DNA of 64,000 bases from Pseudomonadales bacterium (GTDB lineage: Bacteria > Pseudomonadota > Gammaproteobacteria > Pseudomonadales > Azotimanducaceae). This document shows, in pieces, positions 37,832 through 49,173 of this stretch. Where the stretch lies: contig JAESSY010000148.1 of NCBI GenBank assembly GCA_016763855.1, positions 62,001 to 126,000 on the forward strand, given 5' to 3'. Both the position numbers and the translations under genes were made by a program. The notes under the pieces were generated by a model. It had not been told where the DNA came from. It made no database searches and was given only the letters and a program-made list of their open reading frames with translations. Position 1 is the first letter of the stretch, and every line of letters starts with the position of its first letter.

Positions 37832-38588
37832 AGATTCGCAAAGTGGGTTAAATCTCCTCGAAAATACGCCAGAAGAAATCTTTAGCAATATACATTTTAG
37901 CGACTTTGATTGGCTTTCAGATATCGAAGGACAGAGGTTTGAATCCTGTCATTTTTCAAATATCAATTTCAAAATTGAATCTATTGAAGATGCTCATTTC
38001 AAAAATTGTCACTTCAGAAACTGTCGATTAAACAGCATACAGCTTAAAGACACCGTCTTTTCACACTGCCTGTTTTACCATCGTGAATCCGAACAGGGCT
38101 GCTTTTTTACTTACTGCGATCTAAGCGCAACTGAATTTCACCATTGTGATCTCAGCATGTGTGATCTATCCAGAACGGTGATATATCGAACTGAGTTCCA
38201 TCATTGCCAGGCCCAAGGAATTGACCTGAGCCATAGTTCAAATGAAAGTATCATTGGCGGCACTATTAGTCTTCACGATGTGAAATTTCTGGATAGTAAT
38301 TTGGCCTACGCGGATTTTAGCGGAGCAAATCTCAATGCAAGTGAATTTAGCGATTGTCGTTTGAGTCACGCCCTACTAAACAGAACCACACTAGAGGATG
38401 CCAGCCTGATTGATTGCGAGCTTCACAATATTGAAGCAGTTGGTTTAAGTATTATTGGAGCGGATTTAAGAGGAACAAACCTTCAAGGTCTGGATATACG
38501 TCAAATCGATATGAATGGCGTTTCAATTAGCGAGAGCCAACAGTCCCAACTCCTAGAAACTATTGGCATTTTGATAATACCTGATTAA
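37806..38588 (+). CDS. Pentapeptide-repeat protein, Qnr-like
   Basis: Pentapeptide coils; FSHCLFYHRESEQGCFFTYCDL...CDLSMCDLSRTV...EFHHCQAQGIDL...LDIRQIDMNGVSISESQQSQLLETIGILII parallel Qnr CQFYDRES-KGCNF / CDLSMADF / HCRAQGADF / LDIRGVDLQGV...LLMERLGIAVI. Start may lie inside the listed ORF (e.g. ATG 37818). Confidence 0.8.
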   Translation: MQHSMKEIKDSQSGLNLLENTPEEIFSNIHFSDFDWLSDIEGQRFESCHFSNINFKIESIEDAHFKNCHFRNCRLNSIQLKDTVFSHCLFYHRESEQGCFFTYCDLSATEFHHCDLSMCDLSRTVIYRTEFHHCQAQGIDLSHSSNESIIGGTISLHDVKFLDSNLAYADFSGANLNASEFSDCRLSHALLNRTTLEDASLIDCELHNIEAVGLSIIGADLRGTNLQGLDIRQIDMNGVSISESQQSQLLETIGILIIPD

Positions 38589-38593
38589 AAGCG

Positions 38594-39316
38594 CTATTTT
38601 ATTTCAATCAGTTCTACATCAAATACCAGAACTGAATGAGGGGGGATACCTCTTGTACCACTGGGTCCATAGGCGAGATTAGACGGGATATAGAAACGCG
38701 TTTTGCCCCCCGCTTTCATTAACTGAAGCCCCTCAGTCCAACCGGCAATCACTTGATTAAGCGCAAATTCCGCAGGTTCGCCACGCTTTATTGAGCTATC
38801 AAATTCGGCGCCATTAAGCAGTTGGCCAGCATAGTGAACAACAACAGTATCTGTATCTATTGGATTTCTGCCTTCGCCTTCCTCTACAACTTTGTATTGC
38901 AAACCACTAGCAGTTTGAATTACCCCATCTTCTTGTTGATTAGTCTTGAGGAAGTTTTCACCACTCTCTATTTGCGTGCTTGCAAGCTGCCTTTGTACCT
39001 CGGAGCGACGATCTTTAACCGCCTCAACCACGGAAAGTTGCTGTTGTTCATCTAAACTAGGTGTTCTATCTGCTAATGAATCCTTCATTCCACGCATGAG
39101 CGCCTCTAAGTCGACGGTCTTGTTTCCGCCTTCTTTAAGCATGTTGCCAAAAGAAAAACCGAAGAAATAACCCAAATCTGTATCAATATTAGATCTGCTC
39201 TTTGCTGAATTCATTTCTTGATGATCTACAGTTTGAGTTTCCTCTGCAAATGCTATATTAGAAACGAGGACAAGTATAGCCACTAACGTACTGTTAAATA
39301 ACGTTTTATTTTTCAT
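38594..39316 (-). CDS. FKBP-type peptidyl-prolyl isomerase, FklB/Mip-like, exported
   Basis: Signal peptide; GLQYKVVEEGEGRNPIDTDTVVVHYAGQLLNGAEFDSS...GWTEGLQLMKAGGKTRFYIPSNLAYG. Confidence 0.92.
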   Translation of the reverse strand: MKNKTLFNSTLVAILVLVSNIAFAEETQTVDHQEMNSAKSRSNIDTDLGYFFGFSFGNMLKEGGNKTVDLEALMRGMKDSLADRTPSLDEQQQLSVVEAVKDRRSEVQRQLASTQIESGENFLKTNQQEDGVIQTASGLQYKVVEEGEGRNPIDTDTVVVHYAGQLLNGAEFDSSIKRGEPAEFALNQVIAGWTEGLQLMKAGGKTRFYIPSNLAYGPSGTRGIPPHSVLVFDVELIEIK

Positions 39317-39568
39317 ATATTACCTATTTTCACTACTTTATCTTCCAAATTGGTGCGGCATTATGGCATAAGTCTTTCGAATAGGTGGCGTTTTTTTAGT
39401 GCGGGGATACCGGCACTTGCACCAATAACCCAGACCCGATTAAACTCAGCGATGAAATGACAGAACTATATGTTGAACGGTGTAGACATAGACATAAACA
39501 AGGGAACTTGAGCCCCCAAAGTGTTCTAAACTTAACTCTATTAATTAAGACGAGATCCAATAACCAAG

Positions 39569-41842
39569 ATGATGAATATTAGTCAAAATAGTATGGGATT
39601 CACTAAAAGCAGTTTGAAGCGCATCAAAGCCCCTTTGTTGGCCTTTGCCCTCATTATCACCACATCTACTTATTTGAGCAACGCATCCGCAATTGTTGTC
39701 GTCAAAGAAAACAGCGTAGAGAAACTTGTTCCGGATGCCAATCATGTCAATACCACACGAAACATTGTTGATGCTTTAGCAAGCCGGCATTATGTCAACA
39801 CAACCCTTGATGATGACTTATCTAAAAAAATCTATGAAGGCTATCTCAGTGACCTCGACCCCTCTCGCAGTTATTTTCTGGCATCAGATATCGAAAAATT
39901 CAATCAATACACCTTTACATTGGATGACGCTTTAAAAAAGGGCGATGTTTCCGCTGCCTATGAGATTTTTAATGTCTATCATCAACGCGTGATCAGTCGG
40001 TTTGAGAAAGTGACAGCTCAAATTGAAGCTAGTATTGCTGATTTTGATTTCACCAAAGATGAAGAACTCGTCCTTGATCGATCTGAACACCCCTGGGCCA
40101 TCAATCAGGCAGAATTGGATGATATTTGGCGCAAACGAATTAAGAATGACATTCTTAATTTACGTATGACGGATAAAGAAAGCGATAAGATCCAAGAGCT
40201 TCTTGTTAAAAGATACAAAAACCGGCTTTCAAGTACACGTCAAACCAATACAGAAGATGTATTTCAACTTTATATGAACGCCTTTACAGCAACCTATGAC
40301 CCCCACACCCAGTATTTTTCACCACGTACTTCCGAAAACTTTAATATCAATATGAGCCTGTCCCTAGAAGGCATAGGTGCTGTTCTCAGAAAAGAAGACG
40401 AATACACTAAGGTCCTAAGCCTGGTACCAAAAGGTCCGGCAGACAACTCCAAAAACCTATTTCCAGACGACAAAATCATTGCGGTTGGTCAGGGAAGTTC
40501 AGGTGAAATGGTCGATGTAATTGGATGGCGGCTCGACGAAGTTGTTCAGCTTATCCGCGGAAAAAAAGATACTATTGTTAGGCTCGATGTTATCTCAGCT
40601 AAAAAGAAGGAAGCAGGATCAGAAGTTGTCCTCATCAAACGTCAAACAGTGAAGCTTGAAGAACAATCCGCCAAATCTGAAATTATTGAAGTAAAACAAT
40701 TTGGCGCCACAAGAAAAATTGGTGTCATCCATATCCCTACTTTCTATATTGATTTCAAAGCACTTTCTCAAGGCGACAAGGAATACAAGAGTACAACTCG
40801 CGATGTTAAAAAACTTCTCCTTGGACTTATGGAAGACGGGGTTGACGGCATCGTCGTTGATCTACGCAATAATGGCGGCGGCTCGTTACAAGAGGCCAAG
40901 ACCTTAACCGGTCTATTTATCGATAATGGTCCGACAGTGCAAATTCGGAACAAGAGCAATCGTGTCGACATACTCTATGATAAAGACAAGCGAACCGTAT
41001 TTGATGGCCCCTTAGTCGTCATGGTGAATCGACTCAGTGCATCCGCGTCAGAAATTTTTGCCGGTGCAATTCAGGATTATGAAAGAGGTGTCATCATCGG
41101 AAGTCAAACATTTGGCAAGGGAACAGTTCAAACATTACTGCCGCTGAATGCGGGGCAATTGAAACTCACAGCAGCTAAGTTTTATAGAATTTCCGGAGAA
41201 AGCACTCAACATAGAGGTATTATCCCTGACATTCACTTTCCTAAAAATTTCGATCCAGAAACGATTGGCGAAAGCACGCTGGATGAACCTCTCCCCTGGG
41301 ATAAAATTCGCACCGCTGGATATAGAACTAAACATTCCATTGCACTTTTGTTAAGTGATTTACAATCTATGCATAATGAACGCGCAATGAAAGATCCTGA
41401 CTTTCAATATATCGAAAACGCTTTTGCCTATCGCCAGGAAAGAGCGAAAATTAAATCTGTCACCTTGAATGAACAAAAACGTAAAGATAATAAAATCGAA
41501 TCAGACAACTTTTGGCTGGGTTTAGAAAATAAGAAACGCAGTGCTCAGGGATTAGAATTACTCAAATCCCTAGATGAGTTGATTGAAAAGGCAGAAGAAG
41601 TGACTGTGGTCCCAGCTACCGGCATTCCAGCCGCAACCGACGATGAAGAAACGCCCAATATCGCAAGCCTAACTAACCCAGTATCCGGTACAGTGGATGA
41701 AGCGATAGAGACCGCTGAGATTACACCTGAAGATCAACCTGAGCTCGATGCTTTCTTATTAGAAGCAGGTCAAATTGTATTGGATATGTCACGAATGGCA
41801 AAACGCACAGTATCCAAAAAAGGGATTCAACAAAATATCTAA
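39569..41842 (+). CDS. prc: Tail-specific C-terminal processing protease
   Basis: LDPSRSYFLASDI; YDPHTQYFSPRTSENFNI; VDLRNNGGGSLQEA; VNRLSASASEIFAGAIQDYERGVIIGSQTFGKGTVQ. Confidence 0.94.
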   Translation: MMNISQNSMGFTKSSLKRIKAPLLAFALIITTSTYLSNASAIVVVKENSVEKLVPDANHVNTTRNIVDALASRHYVNTTLDDDLSKKIYEGYLSDLDPSRSYFLASDIEKFNQYTFTLDDALKKGDVSAAYEIFNVYHQRVISRFEKVTAQIEASIADFDFTKDEELVLDRSEHPWAINQAELDDIWRKRIKNDILNLRMTDKESDKIQELLVKRYKNRLSSTRQTNTEDVFQLYMNAFTATYDPHTQYFSPRTSENFNINMSLSLEGIGAVLRKEDEYTKVLSLVPKGPADNSKNLFPDDKIIAVGQGSSGEMVDVIGWRLDEVVQLIRGKKDTIVRLDVISAKKKEAGSEVVLIKRQTVKLEEQSAKSEIIEVKQFGATRKIGVIHIPTFYIDFKALSQGDKEYKSTTRDVKKLLLGLMEDGVDGIVVDLRNNGGGSLQEAKTLTGLFIDNGPTVQIRNKSNRVDILYDKDKRTVFDGPLVVMVNRLSASASEIFAGAIQDYERGVIIGSQTFGKGTVQTLLPLNAGQLKLTAAKFYRISGESTQHRGIIPDIHFPKNFDPETIGESTLDEPLPWDKIRTAGYRTKHSIALLLSDLQSMHNERAMKDPDFQYIENAFAYRQERAKIKSVTLNEQKRKDNKIESDNFWLGLENKKRSAQGLELLKSLDELIEKAEEVTVVPATGIPAATDDEETPNIASLTNPVSGTVDEAIETAEITPEDQPELDAFLLEAGQIVLDMSRMAKRTVSKKGIQQNI

Positions 41843-41848
41843 TAAAGC

Positions 41849-42505
41849 CTAAATAAAAGAGCTTATTTCAGACATCGATTTCTTACCGATGTCTGGTACC
41901 TTCGCGCTCTCTTCAGGATATCCTACAACCAACAATAGAAAAGGCCTTTCAGATCTAGGCCTTTCCAAAATCTCATTCAAAAAGCCCATTGGACTTGGCG
42001 TATGGGTCAAACTAGCCAATCCGGCATGGTGTAAGGCTGCAATCAGCAGGCCAGTTGCAATCCCTACAGATTCAGTCGCGTAGTAATGTTTTACCTTAGT
42101 TCCATCATCTAAGACGCCGAATCTCTGTTGGAATATCGCAATGAGCGCCGGCGCCTTTTCTAAAAATGGTTTTTCAGCATCAGTCCCTAAATGAGCTAGG
42201 GCTGCAAGCCATTCCTTTGGTGCTTTTCCTTCATAGAATGCCTTCTCTTCTTTCTCAGCAGCTATTCTAATCTTACGCTTTACCTCAGGTGTTTCTACGA
42301 CCACAAAGTGCCAAGGTTGCATATTGGCACCACTCACAGCACTTCCGGCAGTCATGATACAATCTTTGATTATGCCTTCAGGAATCGAGCGGGACGAGAA
42401 ATCTCTAACTGTTCTTCGGCGTCGCATCTCTAGATAAAATGCCGCAGCCCTTTCTTGCATTTCATTCTCATCAAAGTATGTAAAGAGCAGATCTTTCATC
42501 GCCAT
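41849..42505 (-). CDS. Nitroreductase family protein
   Basis: [66 protein letters not shown]. Confidence 0.9.
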   Translation of the reverse strand: MAMKDLLFTYFDENEMQERAAAFYLEMRRRRTVRDFSSRSIPEGIIKDCIMTAGSAVSGANMQPWHFVVVETPEVKRKIRIAAEKEEKAFYEGKAPKEWLAALAHLGTDAEKPFLEKAPALIAIFQQRFGVLDDGTKVKHYYATESVGIATGLLIAALHHAGLASLTHTPSPMGFLNEILERPRSERPFLLLVVGYPEESAKVPDIGKKSMSEISSFI

Positions 42506-42521
42506 ATTAAATTCTCAGTTG

Positions 42522-43052
42522 CTATGCATCGAAACATGATTGCCTTAGTCGTCTCACTTTATCCAGCCCCCATGCCTCAAGTAATGCAATATTACGATCA
42601 GGGACATTTGCCACATCTGGATGATTTTCAATTGCGAGGGTCATACTAGATTCCCGTAGAATGTGGAGCATGGGAAAGGGAGAGCGATTCGTATAATTAG
42701 AAACGTCAGATGCTAAGGTCTCATAAAATTGATACTCTGGATGAAAACTGGCTATCTGAAATTTCTCATCAAAATCCAATGACGCCAATAAGCCATCCGT
42801 AATATCAAGAAACTGATTGTAATCACCAAAATCCTGAAGCACTTTCGGATGAACTAATAAAATTGTCTCAATGTTTGAGCTCGAATCTAGTAGCAACAGT
42901 TCATGCTGTAATTCGATGAGTAACGCTTCTTCACTTGTGGCTTCGGATAATGTGTAACGGATATTCTCCTTTACGCTTTTTGCGAAAGGACAAAGATTTA
43001 GATCAATGACAAACGAATCAAGCCATTTTTTGACAGAGACTAGTTCACTCAT
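42522..43052 (-). CDS. DUF1415 family protein
   Basis: VKKWLDSFVIDLNLCPFAKSV...VHPKVLQDFGDYNQFLD...FHPEYQF...NRSPFPMLHILRE. Confidence 0.82.
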   Translation of the reverse strand: MSELVSVKKWLDSFVIDLNLCPFAKSVKENIRYTLSEATSEEALLIELQHELLLLDSSSNIETILLVHPKVLQDFGDYNQFLDITDGLLASLDFDEKFQIASFHPEYQFYETLASDVSNYTNRSPFPMLHILRESSMTLAIENHPDVANVPDRNIALLEAWGLDKVRRLRQSCFDA

Positions 43053-44680
43053 CTCTTCGACAACATATCAATAGCGACGGCTTCGGCGACTTTGATCCCG
43101 TCTATCGCAGCGGACAAAATGCCGCCAGCATATCCCGCACCTTCACCCGCCGGATACAATCCATATGTATTTTGACTCTGAAAGCGCTTGTCTCGTTTGA
43201 TACAAATTGGAGAAGATGTTCGCGTTTCGACCCCCGTGAGAATCGCATCATGCATATCGAATCCGTTTATTTTTTTTGCAAATTCAGGAATTGCTTCTCT
43301 AATGGCACTAATGGCAAAGTTTGGAAGTAAGGACTCAAGATTCCCTAGATTAATACCGGGTTTATAGGAAGGCTTAACGCTACCCAATTCCTTTGAAGAA
43401 ACACCAGATAAAAAATCTCCTAGTAGCTGAGCTGGTGCATTAAAATTTTCACCGCCTAGTTTATACGCTAAAATTTCAAGTTCTTTTTGGAGGTCAATTC
43501 CGGCTAAAACATGATCTGGGTAATCTTTTTCAGGTGTGACGCTACAAACAATCGCTGAATTAGCATTACGCTCGTTTCTCGAATACTGAGACATTCCGTT
43601 AGTGACGAGACCACCTTCCTCTGATGCAGCTGCAACCACCGTTCCACCGGGACACATACAAAAGCTATACACACTGCGGCCATTTTTACAGTGGTGTACC
43701 AATTTGTAATCCGCAGCCCCTAGAAGTTCGTGCCCTGCAAAATCACCAAAACGGGCTTGATCAATCACGGATTGCGGATGTTCAATTCTTAAACCAATAG
43801 AAAAGGGTTTTGCTTCAATATAGACCCCTTGTTCAAGCAGCATTTGAAAGCTATCTCTTGCACTGTGTCCAATCGCAAGGACGATGTGCCTACAACCAAT
43901 TCTCTCACCGCTGTTCAGTGTGAGACCTGTAATCTGCCCAAAAATCCCGTCGGCAAGTTCCTCGCGATGAATCAACTCTACTTTTTCACCAAAACGAATT
44001 TCTCCGCCGAGCTCTATAATTTGAGCTCTCAGGTTTTCAACCATTTTAACCAGCTTAAAAGTGCCTATATGGGGTTTACTCAGGACAAGAATTTCTTCAG
44101 GGGCACCGGCTTTTACAAATTCCTCGAGTACCTTTCTTCCCAAAAAATTTTTGTCTCTTACCAAACTATGGAGCTTACCATCAGAAAAAGTACCTGCCCC
44201 TCCTTCACCAAATTGGACATTCGATTCGGTATTAAGCTTCCCATTTCGCCACAAATCCCAGGTATCTTTGGTTCGTTGCCGTACCGCCTGACCTCGCTCA
44301 AGCACGATAGGTCGTAATCCCATCTGAGCGAGTAGTAATGCAGCTAGAATACCGCAAGGTCCAAAGCCTATAACGACCGGACGTTCTTCGAGTGGCGCTT
44401 TCGCATGCCCGACAAATTTGTAAGTCATATTCGGGCTGAGCTTCACCTTGTTAGAACTGGAAAATCGGGCCAACACAGTTGCTTCAATTTTCGGATCTAG
44501 CTGAACATCTAACTGATAAATCAACAAGATCTTATTCTTTTTTCTAGCATCGTAACTGCGCTTAAAAACCGTTACATCATGAACGTCCTTATTCTCAATA
44601 TCCAATGCACGAATTACAGCTTTTCGTAAGTCTTCATCTTTATGAATCAACGGTAACTTTATCTCAGTTACTCTAATCAC
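43049..44680 (-). CDS. FAD-dependent dehydrogenase-like protein (COG2509 type)
   Basis: PVVIGFGPCGILAALLLAQMGLRPIVLERGQAVRQRTKDT...QFGEGGAGTFSDGKLHS...FCMCPGGTVVAAASE...GEGAGYAGGI. Confidence 0.88.
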   Translation of the reverse strand: MIRVTEIKLPLIHKDEDLRKAVIRALDIENKDVHDVTVFKRSYDARKKNKILLIYQLDVQLDPKIEATVLARFSSSNKVKLSPNMTYKFVGHAKAPLEERPVVIGFGPCGILAALLLAQMGLRPIVLERGQAVRQRTKDTWDLWRNGKLNTESNVQFGEGGAGTFSDGKLHSLVRDKNFLGRKVLEEFVKAGAPEEILVLSKPHIGTFKLVKMVENLRAQIIELGGEIRFGEKVELIHREELADGIFGQITGLTLNSGERIGCRHIVLAIGHSARDSFQMLLEQGVYIEAKPFSIGLRIEHPQSVIDQARFGDFAGHELLGAADYKLVHHCKNGRSVYSFCMCPGGTVVAAASEEGGLVTNGMSQYSRNERNANSAIVCSVTPEKDYPDHVLAGIDLQKELEILAYKLGGENFNAPAQLLGDFLSGVSSKELGSVKPSYKPGINLGNLESLLPNFAISAIREAIPEFAKKINGFDMHDAILTGVETRTSSPICIKRDKRFQSQNTYGLYPAGEGAGYAGGILSAAIDGIKVAEAVAIDMLSKR

Positions 44681-45864
44681 AGTGCAACACCCGCACTAAA
44701 GCCTGAAGACCAGGCCCATTGAAAATTATATCCTCCAAGGTGCCCGCTGACATCCAAGACCTCTCCTATAAAATACAATCCTCTCTGCAATTTTGACTCC
44801 ATTGTTTTAGAGCTAAGATCATAAGTATCAACGCCTCCTAGTGTCACCTCCGCAGTTCGATAACCTTCTGTACCCGAAGGTTTTACCTCCCAATTATTTA
44901 AGTTATCAGCAACACGCTTTAACAAAACATCGGGTATCTCTGCCATCAACGTATCGTGATAATCTGGCCACCAATTAGTTTGAAGCTCCAGGACAAGTGC
45001 TTTGGGTAATGATTGTGTCAAAAAGGAACTGAGCTTCTGTTTGCCCAGTTGCTTACCATGCTTCAACAAATCATAGGCATTGATGTCGGGTAATAAGTTG
45101 ATATGTAGTACTTCCCCAAGCTGCCAGTAATTAGATATTTGCAACATAGCAGGCCCGCTCATACCTCTATGGGTAAATAACATATTTTCCCGGAAATATT
45201 GGTCTCGACAAGAGACCTCAATATTCAATGCGATACCGCTAAGGTTCTCACATAGCGGTTTTAACTGGTCAGTGAAAGTGAAGGGAACCAACCCTGCTCT
45301 TCTGCTGATCAGTCGGTGTCCGAATTGAAGTGCAATATCGTATCCCAGACTACTCCCTCCTAATGTTGGAATAGAAAGCGCACCTGTGGCCACGACCAAT
45401 GTATTGCATCTCAGTATTCTACCTTGTCCGCAGTTAAGCTTGAAACTCGCATCACTCGCACTGACTGATTGAATTTCGATATCAGTCTCGATCACAACAC
45501 CATTTGATTCACATTCCTGAATCAGCATTGACAGAATATCTTTTGCCGAATGCTGACAAAAAAGCTGCCCGTGCTTTCGTTCTTCATACTCAATTCCATG
45601 TCTCTCAACTAGATCAATAAAATCCCACTGCTGGTAGCGTGTTAACGCCCCTTTGCAAAAATGTGGATTAGTCGAAAGAAAGTTTTCAGCACTTATATTA
45701 AGGTTTGTAAAATTGCATCGACCCCCACCGGACATCAGTATCTTTTTTCCGACCTTATTTGATTTTTCTAAAACCAATATTTGCTTGCCGCCTTTAGCAG
45801 CTGTCAACGCACACATAAGCCCTGCAGCACCGGCGCCTAATATAATGGTATCTGGCATTAGCAA
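44677..45864 (-). CDS. HI0933/YhiN-family flavoprotein
   Basis: IILGAGAAGLMCALTAAKGGKQILVLEKSNKVGKKILMSGGGRCNFTN; GLYFIGEVLDVSGHLGGYNFQWAWSSGFSAG. Confidence 0.92.
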   Translation of the reverse strand: MLMPDTIILGAGAAGLMCALTAAKGGKQILVLEKSNKVGKKILMSGGGRCNFTNLNISAENFLSTNPHFCKGALTRYQQWDFIDLVERHGIEYEERKHGQLFCQHSAKDILSMLIQECESNGVVIETDIEIQSVSASDASFKLNCGQGRILRCNTLVVATGALSIPTLGGSSLGYDIALQFGHRLISRRAGLVPFTFTDQLKPLCENLSGIALNIEVSCRDQYFRENMLFTHRGMSGPAMLQISNYWQLGEVLHINLLPDINAYDLLKHGKQLGKQKLSSFLTQSLPKALVLELQTNWWPDYHDTLMAEIPDVLLKRVADNLNNWEVKPSGTEGYRTAEVTLGGVDTYDLSSKTMESKLQRGLYFIGEVLDVSGHLGGYNFQWAWSSGFSAGVAL

Positions 45865-45870
45865 TCTGCC

Positions 45871-46617
45871 TTAAGCGACTTGGTCTTTTTCAACCATATC
45901 GAATGCATTTTGAATTTCTTTGAATTTTTCTTCGGCTGCCCCTGCTAGCTCCGGGGCCATTCCGTTTGCCTGGATTCTGTCTGGGTGGTACTCCATCGCC
46001 AATTTGCGATACTTCTTCTTAATTCCTTTAAAGTCATCCCCACGTTTAGCACCTAATATCGCATAGTGACGATTAATGTCGTCAGGGATGCCAGAAAAGC
46101 GTGATCTGATTTGTTGGTACTGTTGCTCAAGCCGAAAGATTTTCACTGCAGAAAGAATCATTTCCTCTTCTTCTGGACCCATATCGTGATCAGCGTGAGC
46201 CACTAACAAAAGCAAATCGATTATTGATGTGAGCACCGCTTCGGAACGACCAAACTCCTCATAGAATTGCTGGGCAAAACTTTCAAAAGTCGCATTGGAG
46301 TCCTTCGCTGCATTAAAGATCTGAACAGCGAATTTTCTAGCATCTGGTGACAGACGTAAATTTTCACGCATGACCCGATCGATAATGGCGATTTCTTCTC
46401 GAGAAACAGTACCATCTGCTTTTGCTAATTTTCCCAGCATAGAAAAAGTTGCTGTGAAGTAGATTGTTTGTTTGTTTTCGAGCGCACTAAACAAGCCACC
46501 GCCCCCGCCTTCTTTGTCAAAGGCATGGTGTCCCGCCGTCGCTCCCAGGACTGCGCCTAATGGGCCGCCGAACATAAACCCCAGACCACCGCCCAATATT
46601 TTACCCATCCAACTCAT
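45871..46617 (-). CDS. djlA: DjlA-like co-chaperone (TerB-like plus J domain)
   Basis: MSWMGKILGGGLGFMFGGPLGAVLGA; AKADGTVSREEIAIID; YAILGAKRGDDFKGIKKKYRKLAMEYHPDRI. Confidence 0.9.
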   Translation of the reverse strand: MSWMGKILGGGLGFMFGGPLGAVLGATAGHHAFDKEGGGGGLFSALENKQTIYFTATFSMLGKLAKADGTVSREEIAIIDRVMRENLRLSPDARKFAVQIFNAAKDSNATFESFAQQFYEEFGRSEAVLTSIIDLLLLVAHADHDMGPEEEEMILSAVKIFRLEQQYQQIRSRFSGIPDDINRHYAILGAKRGDDFKGIKKKYRKLAMEYHPDRIQANGMAPELAGAAEEKFKEIQNAFDMVEKDQVA

Positions 46618-46654
46618 TTTAAAATTACTCTTTTATCGATTGCATCTATCTTGA

Positions 46655-47530
46655 TTAAGACAGACGTCCAAGGTGTGTAGTGGTGATATCCACTATTTTT
46701 GGCATCATTGCTTCGGGAAAATTATGTCCCATTCCGTCAACAGCAATAAACACACTTCCTGGAATTTGACTCGCTGTATCTTCTCCACAAGCAATGGGTA
46801 TCAAAGGATCATCCACCCCATGAACAATGGTTGTTAATACCTGAATAGACTGTAAGCGTTCAGATCTATCACCATCATGCACTATAGCTGCCATCTGTCT
46901 CGCGACACCATCAGGATTATAATCACGTTGATAACGAATTTTCGCGATAGAAAGCCTAGCTTCTAAGGTTTCTGGATGAGCAGGGCTTCCACAAATTGAT
47001 AGCCACTCTGCTGTAGAGGCAGTAACAGATTCTTCCCCGTCTTTCTGATCAGGTACAGCCACAAGATAAGCTTGTGCTTCTGGCGTGGGCCCGGGCAAAC
47101 CTCGTCGGCCTGAGCTTGACATGATTGACAACATTGAAAGTAGTCTACGGGGATAATGAACAGCCATGAGCTGTACAATCATGCCACCCATGGAAATTCC
47201 AAGGACATGAGCTTGCTCAATGTTTAAAGCATCCATTAGGCCGATCACATCATCGGACATATCTTTGAGGGTATAAGGCGGTTGGGTAATTCCCTTGGCA
47301 ACATCACCTAATTTAGGTGGTGCTATATGATCAAATTTTTGGGATAAGCCTACATCCCGATTATCAAATATTAATACCTGTAAGTCAGAATCTAACAGCC
47401 CATTAATCAAATTCTCTGGCCAATCTACTAATTGAGTTCCCAAGCCTCGAACCAAAATGATGACATCATCTTCAGGCGCGCCCTTTAAAGCATATTCAAT
47501 TTCAATATCATTAGCTTTTACTTTACTCAT
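46655..47530 (-). CDS. Alpha/beta hydrolase
   Basis: [20 protein letters not shown] nucleophile elbow; [19 protein letters not shown]. Confidence 0.88.
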   Translation of the reverse strand: MSKVKANDIEIEYALKGAPEDDVIILVRGLGTQLVDWPENLINGLLDSDLQVLIFDNRDVGLSQKFDHIAPPKLGDVAKGITQPPYTLKDMSDDVIGLMDALNIEQAHVLGISMGGMIVQLMAVHYPRRLLSMLSIMSSSGRRGLPGPTPEAQAYLVAVPDQKDGEESVTASTAEWLSICGSPAHPETLEARLSIAKIRYQRDYNPDGVARQMAAIVHDGDRSERLQSIQVLTTIVHGVDDPLIPIACGEDTASQIPGSVFIAVDGMGHNFPEAMMPKIVDITTTHLGRLS

Positions 47531-48891
47531 ACTGTTTGTCCTCCCATTAAACTCAACAACTCCTCTGTTTTCTCCTGCATAAGATGACTGTTTGCTCTGG
47601 ACTCGACATTGAGGCGAACAACAGGTTCAGTATTAGATGCCCGTACATTAAATCGCCACTCGTCAAAACTCATACTTAGGCCATCGGTATGATCAACAGA
47701 TTCGCTTGCCCCTAAGTAGTGCTGCTCGATTTTTAGCAGCATGTCAGGTGCATTTTCAATTCGCCGATTAATTTCGCCACTAGCAGGAAACTTTAACATC
47801 CGCTCATTTACCAATTCGGCCAGATTCTTCTTCTGGGCACTCATTAACCCTGCCACCAATAACCAAGGCACCATACCGCTATCACAATATGAGAAGTCCC
47901 TGAAATAGTGATGCGCGCTCATCTCACCACCATAAACTGCATCTTCTTCTCGCATTCTTTCTTTAATAAAGGCATGACCTGTTTTACTTTGAATCGCTTC
48001 GCCCCCCAGGCTTTCAACGATCTCAATCGTGTTCCAGGTCAAGCGCGGATCATGAACGATTTTGGCACTGCCATCTCGCTCAAGAAATGCTTTAGCTAGT
48101 AATCCAACAATATAATACCCCTCAATAAACCGCCCACTTGCATCGAAGAAAAAACAACGATCAAAATCACCATCCCACGCAATTCCCATGTCGGCCTGAT
48201 GTAAGGCAATGGCTTCAATCGTTGAACCACGATTTTCGATCAGGAGTGGGTTGGGTACGCCATTCGGGAAATGACCGTCTGCTTCGTGATGAACCTTAAT
48301 AAACTTAAATGGCAACTTACCCTCTAGTTCATCAATAATGGCCCCTGCCCCACCATTGCCCGCATTCACAACAATCTTTAGTGGGCTTAAGGCATCTAGA
48401 TCGACATAGCTTAGAAGACAATCGATGTAGGCACTTCGATGATCCAGCGTGCTTTGGCTTCCTCTTTGTGTAATTTCAGCAAATTGATTCAACTCGACCA
48501 AATTTTCTATTTGTCGAAGACCTGTGTCGCCACTCATGGGTCTGGCATCTTTGCGAACCAACTTCATGCCATTATAGTCTTTAGGATTGTGACTAGCGGT
48601 AACGACAATACCGCCATCCATATCAAAGTGATCCGTCGCGAAATAAATTTCCTCAGTCCCACATTCGCCGATGTGATGAACATTGACGCCGCTGTCTAGT
48701 AATCCTTTTACGAGGGCGTCGCAAATGGCGGGGCTAGAAAGTCGGATGTCATGACCCACGACGACATTTTTAGCTTGGATAAAGGAGGCAAAGGCGCGCC
48801 CGGTTCGATAGGCAATATCCTCATTAAGCTCATCCGGTATCCTTCCACGAATATCGTATGCTTTAAAACACTTCAATGTCATTTGTTTCAC
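47527..48891 (-). CDS. Phosphomannomutase / phosphoglucomutase
   Basis: [71 protein letters not shown]. Confidence 0.93.
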   Translation of the reverse strand: MKQMTLKCFKAYDIRGRIPDELNEDIAYRTGRAFASFIQAKNVVVGHDIRLSSPAICDALVKGLLDSGVNVHHIGECGTEEIYFATDHFDMDGGIVVTASHNPKDYNGMKLVRKDARPMSGDTGLRQIENLVELNQFAEITQRGSQSTLDHRSAYIDCLLSYVDLDALSPLKIVVNAGNGGAGAIIDELEGKLPFKFIKVHHEADGHFPNGVPNPLLIENRGSTIEAIALHQADMGIAWDGDFDRCFFFDASGRFIEGYYIVGLLAKAFLERDGSAKIVHDPRLTWNTIEIVESLGGEAIQSKTGHAFIKERMREEDAVYGGEMSAHHYFRDFSYCDSGMVPWLLVAGLMSAQKKNLAELVNERMLKFPASGEINRRIENAPDMLLKIEQHYLGASESVDHTDGLSMSFDEWRFNVRASNTEPVVRLNVESRANSHLMQEKTEELLSLMGGQTV

Positions 48892-49173
48892 TCAAACCCG
48901 AAAAGCCCATTCTATCAAAATTGAGCGCCAGTGGTATGATCCAAATATGCGAACAAAACAACAGTGATTAATTAAGTAAAACAAGTGTATTCATTTCGAC
49001 ACACGTGATTATGTTAGATTCATTTCAGATAGTTGGGCGCCAAGCGGTCTCCAGAGTAAAATCTGGTACCATTCATTGGTAATAGTTGATATTCGCTTTG
49101 AATTATTCTGCTCTATGAACCAAACACGGTATATAATAAGTACCACTACGATTGACCCTCAGCGAGATTTCCT

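Noticed and set aside
43829-44317. 162-aa + strand ORF opposite the COG2509 flavoprotein
   Set aside because: Antisense to a well-supported gene; low-complexity composition and no motif.
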